Source: Rhodoblastus sp963704565 (GTDB lineage Bacteria > Pseudomonadota > Alphaproteobacteria > Rhizobiales > Beijerinckiaceae). From it: DNA of 64,000 nucleotides. Each line of letters begins with the position of its first letter. Positions within the stretch are counted from its first letter, which is position 1. A program made the position numbers and the translations under genes. This document shows, piece after piece, positions 1 through 9,105 of this stretch. The notes below the pieces were generated by a model. That model did not search any database and had not been told where the DNA came from. It was given only the letters and a program-made list of their open reading frames with translations. The stretch is from positions 1,240,001 to 1,304,000 of the forward strand of contig OY969917.1 in assembly GCA_963704565.1 (NCBI GenBank). The letters are read 5' to 3'.

Positions 1-46
1 GCTTCGCAATAGATTATCTACGGTTCGGTCGAAAGGTCGGTGACGC

Positions 47-823
47 ATGGCGGAACAGGAAAAGGCCCCGGAAAAGCCGCGCGTCGGTCTTTTCGTCACC
101 TGTCTGGTCAATTCCATCCGCCCGAATGTCGGTTTCGCGGCCGTCGCCTTGCTGGAAGCCGCCGGCTGCGAGGTCGAAATCCCCCTCGCCCAGACCTGCT
201 GCGGCCAGCCGGCCTATAACAGCGGCGCCGACCAAGCGACCAGGCCCATCGCCAGGGCCGTGATCGAGACGTTCGAGCCCTACGATTATCTTGTCGCGCC
301 CTCCGGCTCCTGCGCCGGCATGATCAAGGCGCATTATCCCGAGCTGTTCGCCGACGATCCGGCATGGCGCGCGCGAGCGGAAAAGCTCGCCGCCAAGACC
401 CATGAACTGCTGAGCTTCCTGGTCGATCTGCGCGGCTTCCGGCCGCAAAACGTCGCCTGCAAGGCCAGCGCGGCCTATCACGATTCCTGTTCCGGCCTGC
501 GCGAGCTTGGCGTCAAAAACCAGCCGCGCGCCCTGCTCTGTGCGGTCGAGGGCCTGGAATTGCGCCCGCTCGAAGGCGAAGAGACCTGTTGCGGCTTCGG
601 CGGAACCTTTTCGGTCAAATATGCAGACATTTCCGACGCCATCGTCGGAGAAAAGGCCCAAAACGTCCGATCGAGCGGCACCGATCTGCTGCTTGGCGGC
701 GATCTCGGCTGCCTGCTCAACATGGCCGGCAAATTGCGCCGCGAGGGCGCCAGGCCCCGCGTCTTCCACGCGGCGGAAATCCTGGCCGGCATGGCGGAGC
801 GGGCCATTGGCGAGGAGGCGTGA
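47..823 (+). CDS. lutA: LutA/YkgE-type Fe-S subunit of L-lactate utilisation
   Basis: 258 residues, the usual length for LutA. Two CCG-domain cysteine motifs are visible, QTCCGQPAYNSG near residues 49-60 and ETCCGFGGTFS near 179-189. In the family these bind an iron-sulfur cluster and pass electrons during oxidation of L-lactate to pyruvate, as part of the cytoplasmic LutABC complex. The ATG follows a GAAAGG-like Shine-Dalgarno. The stop codon overlaps the start of lutB by one base, so the genes are translationally coupled. The rest of the promoter lies outside the window. Identity rests on both CCG motifs and the lutB-lutC neighbours; a glycolate oxidase Fe-S subunit is the main alternative and is disfavoured by those neighbours. 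Confidence 0.93.
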   Translation: MAEQEKAPEKPRVGLFVTCLVNSIRPNVGFAAVALLEAAGCEVEIPLAQTCCGQPAYNSGADQATRPIARAVIETFEPYDYLVAPSGSCAGMIKAHYPELFADDPAWRARAEKLAAKTHELLSFLVDLRGFRPQNVACKASAAYHDSCSGLRELGVKNQPRALLCAVEGLELRPLEGEETCCGFGGTFSVKYADISDAIVGEKAQNVRSSGTDLLLGGDLGCLLNMAGKLRREGARPRVFHAAEILAGMAERAIGEEA

Positions 824-2226
824 TGGAAACGTCGGCCCAGAAATTCCACGCCCGCGTCGAAAAGGCGCTGCACGACCCGCAACTGAAAATCGCGCTGGAG
901 CGCACCACCGGCAACGCCCGGCGCAAGCGCGCCGCCGCAGTCTCCGCCTGGCCGGAATTCGAGGCCGCGCGCGCCGCCGCCGCCGCGATCAAGGACCATG
1001 CGATCGAGCACATGGCTTACTATCTGGAAATGTTCGAGTCTAACGCCCGCGCCTCCGGCGCCCAAGTTCATTGGGCGCGCGACGCCGACGAGGCCAGCCG
1101 GATCGTGGTGGACCTGTGCAAGGCGGCGGGCGCGAAAATCGTGACCCGCTCCAAAAGCATGCTCGGCGAGGAAATCGGCCTGCCCCACGCCTTGGCCGAA
1201 GCCGGCATCCGCCGGGTCGAGACCGATCTCGCCGAACATATCATTCAGCTCGCCGGCGAGACGCCCTCCCATATCATCTGGCCCGCCGCCCATCGCACCC
1301 GCGAGGACGTGGCCAAATTATTTGACCAATACCACCATGTAAAACCCGCCGGCCATGACGTGGTCAGCATGGTCGCCTCGGCGCGCAAGGAATTACGGGC
1401 GGATTTTTTCACGGCGCAAGTGGGCGTATCCGGCGCCAATTTCCTGGTCGCCGAGACCGGCGCGATCTGCACCATCACCAATGAAGGCAACGCCGAGCTG
1501 ACCACCACGCCGCCGCGCGTCCATATCGTGACGGCGGGGATCGAGAAAATCGTCGCCAGCACCGAACACGCGCTGCAACTGACCCGCCTGCTCGTGCCCT
1601 CCGCGACCGGCGCCGACCTGACCCAATACACCACCTTCCATTGCGGCCCGAAGCGCGCCAACGACCGCGACGGGCCGGAGGAATTCCATATCGTGCTGGT
1701 CGATCACGGCCGCACCCGAATGCTGGCCGAAATGCCGGCCATGCTGCGCTGCCTGCGCTGCGGCGCCTGCCTCAATCATTGCGTGGTCTATCGCGCGATC
1801 GGCGGCCACGCCTATGGCGGGGCCTATCCCGGCCCGATGGGCTCGGCGCTCACCCCCGTTTTCGACGGACTGAAACATAGCCGCGACCTGCCCGCCGCCT
1901 GCACGCTCAACGGCCAATGCAAACAGGTCTGCCCGGTGGACATTCCGTTACCCACCATGTTGCGCCATTGGCGCGCCCGCAGCTTTGACGCGGGCTATGA
2001 GCCGAAAGCCGTCAGCTTCGCGATCAAGGTCTGGGCCTTTTTCGCCGCGCGGCCCAAGCTCTACCGGTTGGCGCAGGCTTTCGCTTTGCCCGCCTTGCGG
2101 CTGTTCGCCAGGGAAGGGTGGATTTCCTCGCTGCCGCCCGGTTCGGGCTGGACCGCGACGCGCGATTTTCCCAAACCGCCTCGGCAAAGTTTTTTGACCA
2201 TGGTTCGGAAAGGCGCAAAAGCATGA
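823..2226 (+). CDS. lutB: LutB-type iron-sulfur protein with LUD domain
   Basis: 467 residues. The N-terminal two thirds is a LUD (DUF162-type) domain, followed by a ferredoxin-like part with CLRCGACLNHC near residues 309-319 and CKQVCP near 366-371, enough cysteines for two 4Fe-4S clusters. It is the large electron-transfer subunit of LutABC. The ATG at 823 was chosen over longer in-frame starts because it overlaps the lutA stop by one base and begins the usual N-terminus (METSAQKFHARVEKAL). The stop overlaps the lutC start in an ATGA arrangement. Confidence 0.93.
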   Translation: METSAQKFHARVEKALHDPQLKIALERTTGNARRKRAAAVSAWPEFEAARAAAAAIKDHAIEHMAYYLEMFESNARASGAQVHWARDADEASRIVVDLCKAAGAKIVTRSKSMLGEEIGLPHALAEAGIRRVETDLAEHIIQLAGETPSHIIWPAAHRTREDVAKLFDQYHHVKPAGHDVVSMVASARKELRADFFTAQVGVSGANFLVAETGAICTITNEGNAELTTTPPRVHIVTAGIEKIVASTEHALQLTRLLVPSATGADLTQYTTFHCGPKRANDRDGPEEFHIVLVDHGRTRMLAEMPAMLRCLRCGACLNHCVVYRAIGGHAYGGAYPGPMGSALTPVFDGLKHSRDLPAACTLNGQCKQVCPVDIPLPTMLRHWRARSFDAGYEPKAVSFAIKVWAFFAARPKLYRLAQAFALPALRLFAREGWISSLPPGSGWTATRDFPKPPRQSFLTMVRKGAKA

Positions 2227-2864
2227 GCGCGCGCGAAGCCATATTCGCCGCGATCCGCAAGACGCGGCCCGAACGCGCGCCGCCGGCCGAGATCGCGGCG
2301 CAGGCGCTGGCCTGTTCCGAGGCGATGAAAAAGACCCTGAAGCCGCTCGAACAGGACGATCTCGCCGCCTTGTTCGCGGCGCGCGCCAGCAGCGACAAAG
2401 TCGGCGCGAGCGTCGAGCGCGTCGCGTCGCTGGCCGATTTGCCCGCCGCCGTGGCGCGCTATGTCGACGCCAATGCGCTGGCGCCGGAATTCTCCCTCCA
2501 GCCCGATCCGCGCCTGGAAAAGCTCGACTGGGACGAATTGCGCCCCGGCGCGCCTTTGCGCCCGGACAGCGCTTTTGCCGTCGGAATCGCTTTGTGCGGC
2601 GTGGCCGAAACCGGCTCGCTGGTCTTTCATTCCAGCCGCGAAGCCCCGACGCTTTACGAATTTCTCCCCCTTCATCATCTTGTCGCGCTCGACGCCAAGA
2701 CTCTCCTGCCGCGCCTGGAGGATTACGCCGCTTTCGCGCGCGATCTCGCCGTCCCGCGCAATGTCAATCTCGTCACCGGGGCGAGCGGCACCACCGATAT
2801 CGAAGGCGTGCTGGCGCGCGGCGCGCATGGACCCGGCCGGCTGCATATTGTTATATTCGACTAA
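2223..2864 (+). CDS. lutC: LutC-type LUD domain protein
   Basis: 213 residues, a typical LutC length, consisting of one LUD domain. The C-terminal motif GASGTTDIEGVLARGAHGP is the usual signature of the family. The gene starts inside the last codons of lutB (ATGA overlap), so the three lut genes form one operon. LutC is needed for lactate oxidation although its exact catalytic role is not settled. Only 47 bases separate it from aceE, which suggests that lactate oxidation and pyruvate oxidation are co-transcribed here. Confidence 0.92.
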   Translation: MSAREAIFAAIRKTRPERAPPAEIAAQALACSEAMKKTLKPLEQDDLAALFAARASSDKVGASVERVASLADLPAAVARYVDANALAPEFSLQPDPRLEKLDWDELRPGAPLRPDSAFAVGIALCGVAETGSLVFHSSREAPTLYEFLPLHHLVALDAKTLLPRLEDYAAFARDLAVPRNVNLVTGASGTTDIEGVLARGAHGPGRLHIVIFD

Positions 2865-2911
2865 AGGCGTATATCGAGGCGGTGGCGACCGCCGCCGCAA
2901 AGGAGCCAGAA

Positions 2912-5572
2912 ATGGAACAATCGGATTTCTCCGCCGAGACGCGGGAATGGCTTGAAGCCCTGAATTCCGTTCAGGAATTCGAAGGCGTCGCGCGGGTGGA
3001 CGGCCTGTTGAGCGATGTGGTGGCGGAGGCGCGCAAGAATGGCGCGAAACTGCCCTTCGCCTGGAACACCGCCTATATCAACACCATTCCCCCCGAGCAG
3101 CAGCCGCCCCATCCCGGCGTGCGCGAGATCGAGACCAAAATCCGCGCCGCTATCCGCTGGAACGCCGCCATGCTGGTGCTCAAGGCCAACAAGGCGTCCT
3201 CGGAGCTTGGCGGCCATATCGCCTCGTTCCAGTCCGCGGCGACGCTTTACGATGTCGGCTTCATGCATTTCTGGCGCGCGCCCGACGCGCATCACGCCGG
3301 CGACCTGATCTTCATCCAGGGCCATTCCTCGCCCGGCATTTACGCCCGCGCTTTCATGGAGGGGCGCCTTTCCGAGGAGCAGATCCTCAATTTCCGCCAG
3401 GAGGTGGACGGCAAGGGCATTTCGTCTTATCCCCATCCCTGGCTGATGCCGGATTTCTGGCAGTTTCCGACCGTCTCCATGGGCCTGGGGCCTTTGATGG
3501 CGATCTATCAGGCCCGCTTCCTGCGCTATCTCGAAGGCCGCGGCCTGATCGAAACCCATGAAAGAAAGGTCTGGGCCTTCATGGGCGACGGCGAGATGGA
3601 CGAACCGGAATCGCTCGGCGCCATTTCGCTCGCGGGCCGCGAAAAGCTCAACAATCTGATCTTCGTCATCAATTGCAACCTCCAGCGCCTCGACGGCCCG
3701 GTGCGCGGCAACGGCAAGATCATCCAGGAGTTGGAGGCCGATTTCCGCGGCGCCGGCTGGAACGTCATCAAGGTGATCTGGGGCACGACCTGGGACGAAC
3801 TTCTGGCCAGGGATTATTCCGGCCGCCTGCGCCAGTTGATGGAGGAATGCGTCGACGGCGAATATCAGGATTTCAAGTCCAAGAACGGCGCCTATATCCG
3901 CGAGAAGTTTTTTGGCCGCTATCCCGAGACCGCGGCCATGGTCAAGGGCTGGTCGGACGACAAGATCTGGAAGCTGACCCGCGGCGGCCACGATTCCCGA
4001 AAAATCTACGCCGCTTACGCGGCGGCGGTCGAGCACAAGGGCCAGCCGACGGTCATCCTCGCCAAGACCGTCAAGGGCTATGGCATGGGCTCGGCCGGAG
4101 AGGGCCAGATGATGGCCCATCAGGCCAAAAAAATGAGTTTTGAGGCGCTGAAACAGTTCCGCGACCGTTTCAACATTCCGGTCGCCGACAGCGAGATCGA
4201 GAACCTGCCGCTGCTGAAATTCGCGGCGGGCTCGGAAGAAGACAATTATTTGCATGAAGCGCGGAAAAAACTCGGCGGCTATCTGCCGGCGCGCCGGCGC
4301 CAGAGCGCGCCGCTGGTCATTCCGCCGCTCTCGGCTTTCGAGCCGCAGCTCAAGGCGACCGACGGCCGCGAAATCTCGACGACCATGGCCTTTGTCAGGA
4401 TGCTGAATACTCTGCTGCGCGACAAGAATATCGGCAAGCGCATCGTGCCGATCGTGCCGGATGAATCCCGCACCTTCGGCATGGAGGGCATGTTCCGCCA
4501 ATATGGCATTTTCTCGCAGGTCGGCCAGCTCTACCGCCCGCAGGACGCCGACCAGCTCTCGTACTACAAGGAAGACCGCTCCGGCCAGATGCTCCAGGAA
4601 GGCATCAACGAGGCCGGCGCCATGGCGAGCTGGATCGCGGCGGCGACGTCTTATTCCCATTCCAACACGCCGATGATCCCGTTCTACATTTTTTATTCGA
4701 TGTTCGGGTTCCAGCGCGTCCACGACCTCGCCTGGGCGGCGGGCGACATTCGCTCAAGGGGTTTTCTGCTCGGCGGCACTTCTGGCCGCACCACCCTCAA
4801 CGGCGAGGGGTTGCAGCACGAGGACGGCCACAGCCATGTCCTCTCCTCCACCATCCCCAATTGCGTCTCCTATGACGCGACTTTTTCGTACGAAGTCGCG
4901 GTCATCGTCCAGCACGGGCTGGAGCGCATGTATGGCAAGGGCGAGGACGTCTATTTCTACCTCACTTTGCTCAACGAGAACTACGAGCACCCCGCCATGC
5001 CCGAGGGCGCGGCGGAGGACATCGTCAAGGGCATGTATCTCTTCAAAGCCGCGCCTGAAAACACGCCGAAGGAGAAGAAAGTGACCCTGCTCGGCTCGGG
5101 CGCCATTCTGCGCGAGGCCATAGCCGGCGCGGTGCTGCTGGAGCGCGATTTCGGCGTTCACGCCGATATTTTCGCGGTGACAAGCTTCACCGAACTCAAG
5201 CGCGAGGCCGATTCCTGCGAGCGCTGGAACATGATGCATCCGATGGAGGAGCCGCGCATTCCCCATGTTACGCGGCTGTTGCAGGCGCGCGGCGACAGCC
5301 CGGTGGTGGCGACGACCGATTATATCCGCGCCTTCGCCGAGCAGATCCGGGGCCATGTCCCGACCCGCTACAAGGCGCTTGGAACGGATGGGTTCGGGCG
5401 CTCGGATTATCGCCGCAAGCTGCGCGCCTTCTTCGAGGTGGACCGACATTATGTCGCGGTGGCGGCGCTGAAGACAATGGCGGAATCGCAGCTCATCCCC
5501 ACCCGCAAGGTCGCCGACGCCATCGACCTCTACCGCCTCGACCCGGAAAAACCCGATCCGTTGCGCTCCTGA
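2912..5572 (+). CDS. aceE: Pyruvate dehydrogenase E1 component, homodimeric type
   Basis: 886 residues, almost exactly the length of E. coli AceE (887). E1 decarboxylates pyruvate with thiamine diphosphate and acetylates the E2 lipoyl group. The ThDP/Mg motif begins GDGEMDEPES near residue 226 and continues to the asparagines of VINCNLQRLDGPV. The ATG at 2912 has AGGAG six bases upstream; longer in-frame starts would run into lutC. A GGCGGT/ACCGCC hairpin lies just before the RBS (about 2880-2898). Many alphaproteobacteria use an alpha/beta heterotetrameric E1 instead, so the AceE type is a notable lineage feature. Confidence 0.96.
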   Translation: MEQSDFSAETREWLEALNSVQEFEGVARVDGLLSDVVAEARKNGAKLPFAWNTAYINTIPPEQQPPHPGVREIETKIRAAIRWNAAMLVLKANKASSELGGHIASFQSAATLYDVGFMHFWRAPDAHHAGDLIFIQGHSSPGIYARAFMEGRLSEEQILNFRQEVDGKGISSYPHPWLMPDFWQFPTVSMGLGPLMAIYQARFLRYLEGRGLIETHERKVWAFMGDGEMDEPESLGAISLAGREKLNNLIFVINCNLQRLDGPVRGNGKIIQELEADFRGAGWNVIKVIWGTTWDELLARDYSGRLRQLMEECVDGEYQDFKSKNGAYIREKFFGRYPETAAMVKGWSDDKIWKLTRGGHDSRKIYAAYAAAVEHKGQPTVILAKTVKGYGMGSAGEGQMMAHQAKKMSFEALKQFRDRFNIPVADSEIENLPLLKFAAGSEEDNYLHEARKKLGGYLPARRRQSAPLVIPPLSAFEPQLKATDGREISTTMAFVRMLNTLLRDKNIGKRIVPIVPDESRTFGMEGMFRQYGIFSQVGQLYRPQDADQLSYYKEDRSGQMLQEGINEAGAMASWIAAATSYSHSNTPMIPFYIFYSMFGFQRVHDLAWAAGDIRSRGFLLGGTSGRTTLNGEGLQHEDGHSHVLSSTIPNCVSYDATFSYEVAVIVQHGLERMYGKGEDVYFYLTLLNENYEHPAMPEGAAEDIVKGMYLFKAAPENTPKEKKVTLLGSGAILREAIAGAVLLERDFGVHADIFAVTSFTELKREADSCERWNMMHPMEEPRIPHVTRLLQARGDSPVVATTDYIRAFAEQIRGHVPTRYKALGTDGFGRSDYRRKLRAFFEVDRHYVAVAALKTMAESQLIPTRKVADAIDLYRLDPEKPDPLRS

Positions 5573-5590
5573 TATTCGCGCTTTCTTCGT

Positions 5591-5637
5591 ACGCGTTTTC
5601 TTTACGCGAACCGGTAACCACTTCGCTTGAAAACGCT
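5591..5637. repeat. Rhizobiales-type intergenic palindromic repeat
   Basis: Imperfect palindrome in the gap between aceE and aceF. The outer arms are GCGTTTTC and GAAAACGC, with an inner CGCGAACCGGT and AAGTGG-type core. Sequences of this form are widespread between genes in Hyphomicrobiales genomes. It can fold into a hairpin that could partly attenuate or stabilise the aceE-aceF transcript; that role is inference. Confidence 0.6.
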
Positions 5638-5669
5638 ATGGCCACTCCTTTCGTTCAAGGTTGCAAGAC

Positions 5670-6947
5670 ATGTCCAAGATTGAAGTGAAAGTGCCGGATA
5701 TCGGCGATTTCAAGGGCGTCCCGGTGATCGAAATCCTGGTCAAGCCCGGCGACGCGATCAAGGCGGAAGACCCGTTGATCGTGCTCGAATCCGACAAGGC
5801 GACGATGGAGGTTCCCGCGCCCGAAGGCGGCGTGGTGGCGGAACTTCTGGTCAAGGTCGGCGACAAGGTCGCCGAGGGCGCGCCGATCCTGACGTTGATC
5901 GCCGAAGGCGCCGCGACCCCGACCCCTGCCGCCGCCGCTCCCGCCCCGACGCCGGCTCCGGCCGCCGCGCCGGCGCCGGCGGCTGGAAAACTTTCCAGCA
6001 CCATGCCGATCCTCGGGCTGCGCGCGCCGGTCGCGGGTTTCGGCGATGTCTTCGCCTCGCCGACGGTGCGCCGCCTTGCCCGCGAACTCGACATCGACCT
6101 GACCCGCGTGCCGGCGACAGGCGACAAGGGCCGGATCACCAGGGAGGACGTGAAGGCCTATCTTTCCGGCGGCGCGGCCGGGGCGCCGGTCGCGGCGAGC
6201 GGGGCCGGCATTCCCGAAATCCCCGCCATCGACTTTTCCAAATTCGGACCGATCGAGGAAAAGCCGCTGTCGCGCATCAGGAAGCTGTCAGGCCCCTTCC
6301 TGCATCGCTCCTGGCTTAATATCCCGGCCGTCACCCAGCATGACGAGGCCGACATCACCGACCTCGAAGACTTCCGCAAAAGGCTCGACGACGAGGGCAA
6401 GAAGGCTGTAGCGCCCTATCGCGTCTCGCTGCTGCCGTTCCTGATCCGCGCCAGCATCGCGGTGCTGAAGCAATATCCCGACTTCAATTCCTCGCTCAGC
6501 CCGGCCAAGGATTCCCTGATCCACAAGAAATACTGGCATATCGGCTTCGCCTGCGACACCCCGGAAGGCCTGGTCGTGCCGGTGATCCGCGACGCCGACA
6601 AGAAGGGCGTGCTGGAGCTGGCGCGGGAGCTGGGCGATCTCTCCGCCAAGGCGCGCGCGGGAAAACTGACGCCGGCCGAAATGTCGGGCGCGACTTTCAC
6701 CATTTCCTCGCTCGGCGGCATTGGCGGGACCGGTTTCAGCCCCATCGTCAACGCGCCGGAAGTGGCGATCCTCGGCGTCGTGCGCGCGAAAATGGCGCCG
6801 GTCTGGACCGGCAAGGAATTCGTCCCGCGCCTGATGCTGCCTTTGAGCCTGTCTTACGACCATCGCGTCATCGACGGCGCGGCCGCCGCGCGCTTCGCCC
6901 GCGCGCTCTGCGCCGTGCTCGAAGACATCCGCCGTCTGTCGCTGTGA
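5670..6947 (+). CDS. aceF: Pyruvate dehydrogenase E2, dihydrolipoamide acetyltransferase
   Basis: 425 residues. Domain order: one lipoyl domain (residues 1-80, lysine in ESDKATMEVP near 42), an Ala/Pro linker, a peripheral subunit-binding domain (ASPTVRRLARELDIDLTRV, about 130-165), and the catalytic acyltransferase domain ending in the active-site motif DHRVIDGA near 397. E. coli AceF has three lipoyl domains; this has one, so it is a short-form E2. The ATG at 5670 is preferred over the TTG at 5661 because it starts the lipoyl domain directly (MSKIEVKVPDIG). It is the core of the complex encoded with aceE and lpdA. Confidence 0.94.
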   Translation: MSKIEVKVPDIGDFKGVPVIEILVKPGDAIKAEDPLIVLESDKATMEVPAPEGGVVAELLVKVGDKVAEGAPILTLIAEGAATPTPAAAAPAPTPAPAAAPAPAAGKLSSTMPILGLRAPVAGFGDVFASPTVRRLARELDIDLTRVPATGDKGRITREDVKAYLSGGAAGAPVAASGAGIPEIPAIDFSKFGPIEEKPLSRIRKLSGPFLHRSWLNIPAVTQHDEADITDLEDFRKRLDDEGKKAVAPYRVSLLPFLIRASIAVLKQYPDFNSSLSPAKDSLIHKKYWHIGFACDTPEGLVVPVIRDADKKGVLELARELGDLSAKARAGKLTPAEMSGATFTISSLGGIGGTGFSPIVNAPEVAILGVVRAKMAPVWTGKEFVPRLMLPLSLSYDHRVIDGAAAARFARALCAVLEDIRRLSL

Positions 6948-6960
6948 ATTGGGGAATACC

Positions 6961-8691
6961 ATGACCATCGAAATCAAGGTTCCCGACATCGGCGATTTCA
7001 AGGATGTGCCGATCATCGAAATCCTGGTCAAGGCCGGCGACGTCATCAAGCCGGAAGACCCGCTGATCGTGCTCGAATCCGACAAGGCGACGATGGAAGT
7101 CCCCTCGCCCGCCGGTGGCCTGGTCAAGGAATTGAAGGTCAAGGTCGGCGAAAGAATCGGCGAAGGCGCGGTGATACTTTTGCTCGAAAACGCATCCGAG
7201 GCCGCCGCCCCGCCGCCCGCCGCCGAGGCGCCCAAGCCCGCCGAAGCGCCGGCTCCCGCTTCGGGCGCCGCCAGCGATCTCCATGCCGAAGTCCTGGTCC
7301 TCGGCGCCGGGCCCGGCGGCTATACCGCCGCCTTCCGCGCCGCCGATCTCGGCGCCAAGGTGGTGCTGGTCGAGCGCTGGCCGATGCTCGGCGGCGTCTG
7401 CCTCAATGTCGGCTGCATCCCGTCCAAGGCCTTGCTCCACGCCGCCAAGGTGATCGAGGAAGCCCATGAAATGGGCGAAAGCGGAATCGCCTTCGCCGCG
7501 CCGACCATCGATCTCGACAAGCTGCGCGCCTGGAAGGACAGCGTGGTCAAGCGCCTGACCGGGGGCCTGGGCGCCTTGGCGAAACAGCGCAAGGTCACCA
7601 TCGTCACCGGCGTCGGCAAGTTCGCTTCGCCCAATTCGCTCGAAGTGACCGCCGAGGACGGCTCGAAAAAGCGCGTCAGTTTCGACAAGGCGATCATCGC
7701 GGCAGGCTCGGAGCCGGTGACCCTGCCCTTCATCCCGCATGACGACCCGCGCGTCATCGACTCCACCGGCGCGCTGGCGCTGGCCGACGTTCCCAACCGC
7801 CTGCTGGTGCTGGGCGGCGGCATCATCGGGCTGGAAATGGCGACGGTCTATCACGCATTGGGGTCACAAGTGACCATTGTCGAACTGATGGACCAGATCA
7901 TCCCCGGCGCCGACAAGGACATTGTCGCGCCTCTGGCCAAGCGCATCGGCAAGAAATACGAAAACATCCTGCTGAAGACCAAGGTGGTCGCCGTCACGGC
8001 GGAGCCCGCCGGCCTGCGCGCGACCTTCGAGGCCGCCGACGGCCAGAAAAGCGAGGATGTTTTCGACAAGCTGCTGGTGGCGGTCGGCCGCAAGCCCAAC
8101 GGCAAGCTAATCGACGCCGAGGCGGCGGGCGTCGCGCCCGACGAGCGCGGCTTCATCGCTGTGGACAAGCAGATGCGGACCAATGTCCCGCATATTTTCG
8201 CCATCGGCGACATTGTCGGCCAGCCCATGCTCGCCCACAAGGCGACGCATGAGGCCAAAGTCGCGGCGGAAGTCGCCTGCGGCCATAAATCGGCCTTCGA
8301 CGCCAAGGTCATCCCTTCCGTCGCCTATACCGACCCGGAAGTGGCCTGGGTCGGCCTGACCGAGACCGAAGCGAAAGCCAAGGGCCTCAAATTCGGCAAG
8401 GCGATTTTTCTCTGGGCGGCGTCGGGGCGAGCCCTGTCACTCGGCCGCGACGAGGGCGCGACCAAGCTGTTGTTCGACGAGGAGAGCAAGCGCCTGATCG
8501 GCTGCGGCATCGTCGGCGTCAACGCCGGCGACCTGATCGCCGAAGCCGCGCTCGCCATAGAAATGGGCGCTGACGCCGAAGACATCGGCCTCACCATCCA
8601 CCCTCACCCGACGCTGTCCGAAACCATCGGCATGGCGGCGGAACTTTTCGAAGGGACGATCACCGACCTGATCCCGCCAAAAAAACGATAA
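6961..8691 (+). CDS. lpdA: Dihydrolipoyl dehydrogenase with N-terminal lipoyl domain (E3)
   Basis: 576 residues, about 100 longer than a plain E3. The extra part is an N-terminal lipoyl domain nearly identical in sequence to that of the neighbouring E2 (IKVPDIGDFKDVPIIEI, lysine near 42), then an Ala/Pro linker. The flavoprotein part begins LHAEVLVLGAGPGG and has the redox-active disulfide GGVCLNVGCIPSK with cysteines at 147 and 152. The C-terminal His-Glu pair falls in HPHPTLSE. It reoxidises dihydrolipoyl E2 with NAD+. The ATG at 6961 is 13 bases after the aceF stop. Lipoyl-E3 fusions of this type are known in other proteobacteria with AceE-type complexes. Confidence 0.95.
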   Translation: MTIEIKVPDIGDFKDVPIIEILVKAGDVIKPEDPLIVLESDKATMEVPSPAGGLVKELKVKVGERIGEGAVILLLENASEAAAPPPAAEAPKPAEAPAPASGAASDLHAEVLVLGAGPGGYTAAFRAADLGAKVVLVERWPMLGGVCLNVGCIPSKALLHAAKVIEEAHEMGESGIAFAAPTIDLDKLRAWKDSVVKRLTGGLGALAKQRKVTIVTGVGKFASPNSLEVTAEDGSKKRVSFDKAIIAAGSEPVTLPFIPHDDPRVIDSTGALALADVPNRLLVLGGGIIGLEMATVYHALGSQVTIVELMDQIIPGADKDIVAPLAKRIGKKYENILLKTKVVAVTAEPAGLRATFEAADGQKSEDVFDKLLVAVGRKPNGKLIDAEAAGVAPDERGFIAVDKQMRTNVPHIFAIGDIVGQPMLAHKATHEAKVAAEVACGHKSAFDAKVIPSVAYTDPEVAWVGLTETEAKAKGLKFGKAIFLWAASGRALSLGRDEGATKLLFDEESKRLIGCGIVGVNAGDLIAEAALAIEMGADAEDIGLTIHPHPTLSETIGMAAELFEGTITDLIPPKKR

Positions 8692-8697
8692 AAAAAT

Positions 8698-8794
8698 CCC
8701 TCCCCTTTATGGGAGGGTGGCGAGCGAAGCGAGCCGGATGGGGTTCCTCCCCTTCATGGGGAGGGTGGCCGCGCCAGCGGCCGGGTGGGGTTCG
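8698..8794. repeat. Two tandem copies of a CCTCCCC/GGGGAGGG dispersed repeat
   Basis: Two units of about 48 bases, each with a CCTCCCC...GGGAGGG inverted pair, then a second small palindrome (GCGAGCGAAGCGAGC or GCCGCGCCAGCGGC) and GGGTGGGG or GGATGGGG. They follow lpdA directly. Further copies are at 8965-9103 and 39996-40035. This is a REP-like intergenic family; it may act as a transcription end for lpdA. Confidence 0.7.
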
Positions 8795-8964
8795 AGGCAA
8801 ATCGCACGGCTGCCGCAAACGCGCGCCGCTTGCGGCAGAGCATGACGCCACAGGAAGTCAAAGTCTGGTCGCAATTGCGCCTCTTGCGTCCCCAGGGCCT
8901 GCATTTGCGCCGTCAGGCGCCGCTCCGGAGATATATTGACGATTTTCGCGCGGGCAATGGAGCG
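8785..8964 (+). pseudogene. Truncated DUF559 (Vsr-like endonuclease fold) gene
   Basis: About 60 codons read ARRLRQSMTPQEVKVWSQL, then RRQAPLRRYIDDF. This matches the conserved N-terminus of DUF559 proteins (typically MTPAEKxLWxxLR...FRRQxPIGxYIVDF). The domain normally runs about 110-120 residues and continues with the acidic catalytic strand; here it stops being recognisable after YIDDF and runs into another repeat copy. No function is expected. It is boxed in by repeat copies on both sides. Confidence 0.65.
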
Positions 8965-9103
8965 GCCCCTCACCCAGCGGGGCGCCCCCGCCTGGCCGCC
9001 TTTCGGCGGCCACCCTCCCCACGAGGGGGAGGGATGACGCGGCGAAAATCCCTCCCCTTTATGGGGAGGGTGGCGAGCGAAAGCGAGCCGGGTGGGGTTC
9101 CGG
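8965..9103. repeat. Inverted and direct copies of the CCTCCCC/GGGGAGGG repeat
   Basis: One copy in inverted orientation (CCCCTCACCCAGC... to CCCTCCCCACGAGGGGGAGGG, about 8965-9034) and one in direct orientation (about 9051-9103), the latter nearly identical to the first copy after lpdA including the GCGAGCGAAAGCGAGC palindrome. Together they could pair with the copies upstream of the DUF559 fragment. The unit ends three bases before the rfbD stop codon. Confidence 0.65.
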
Positions 9104-9105
9104 CC

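Noticed and set aside
2861..4723. 620-codon - strand open frame
   Set aside because: It is opposite aceE, whose translation is a full-length known enzyme; the antisense product has no recognisable features.
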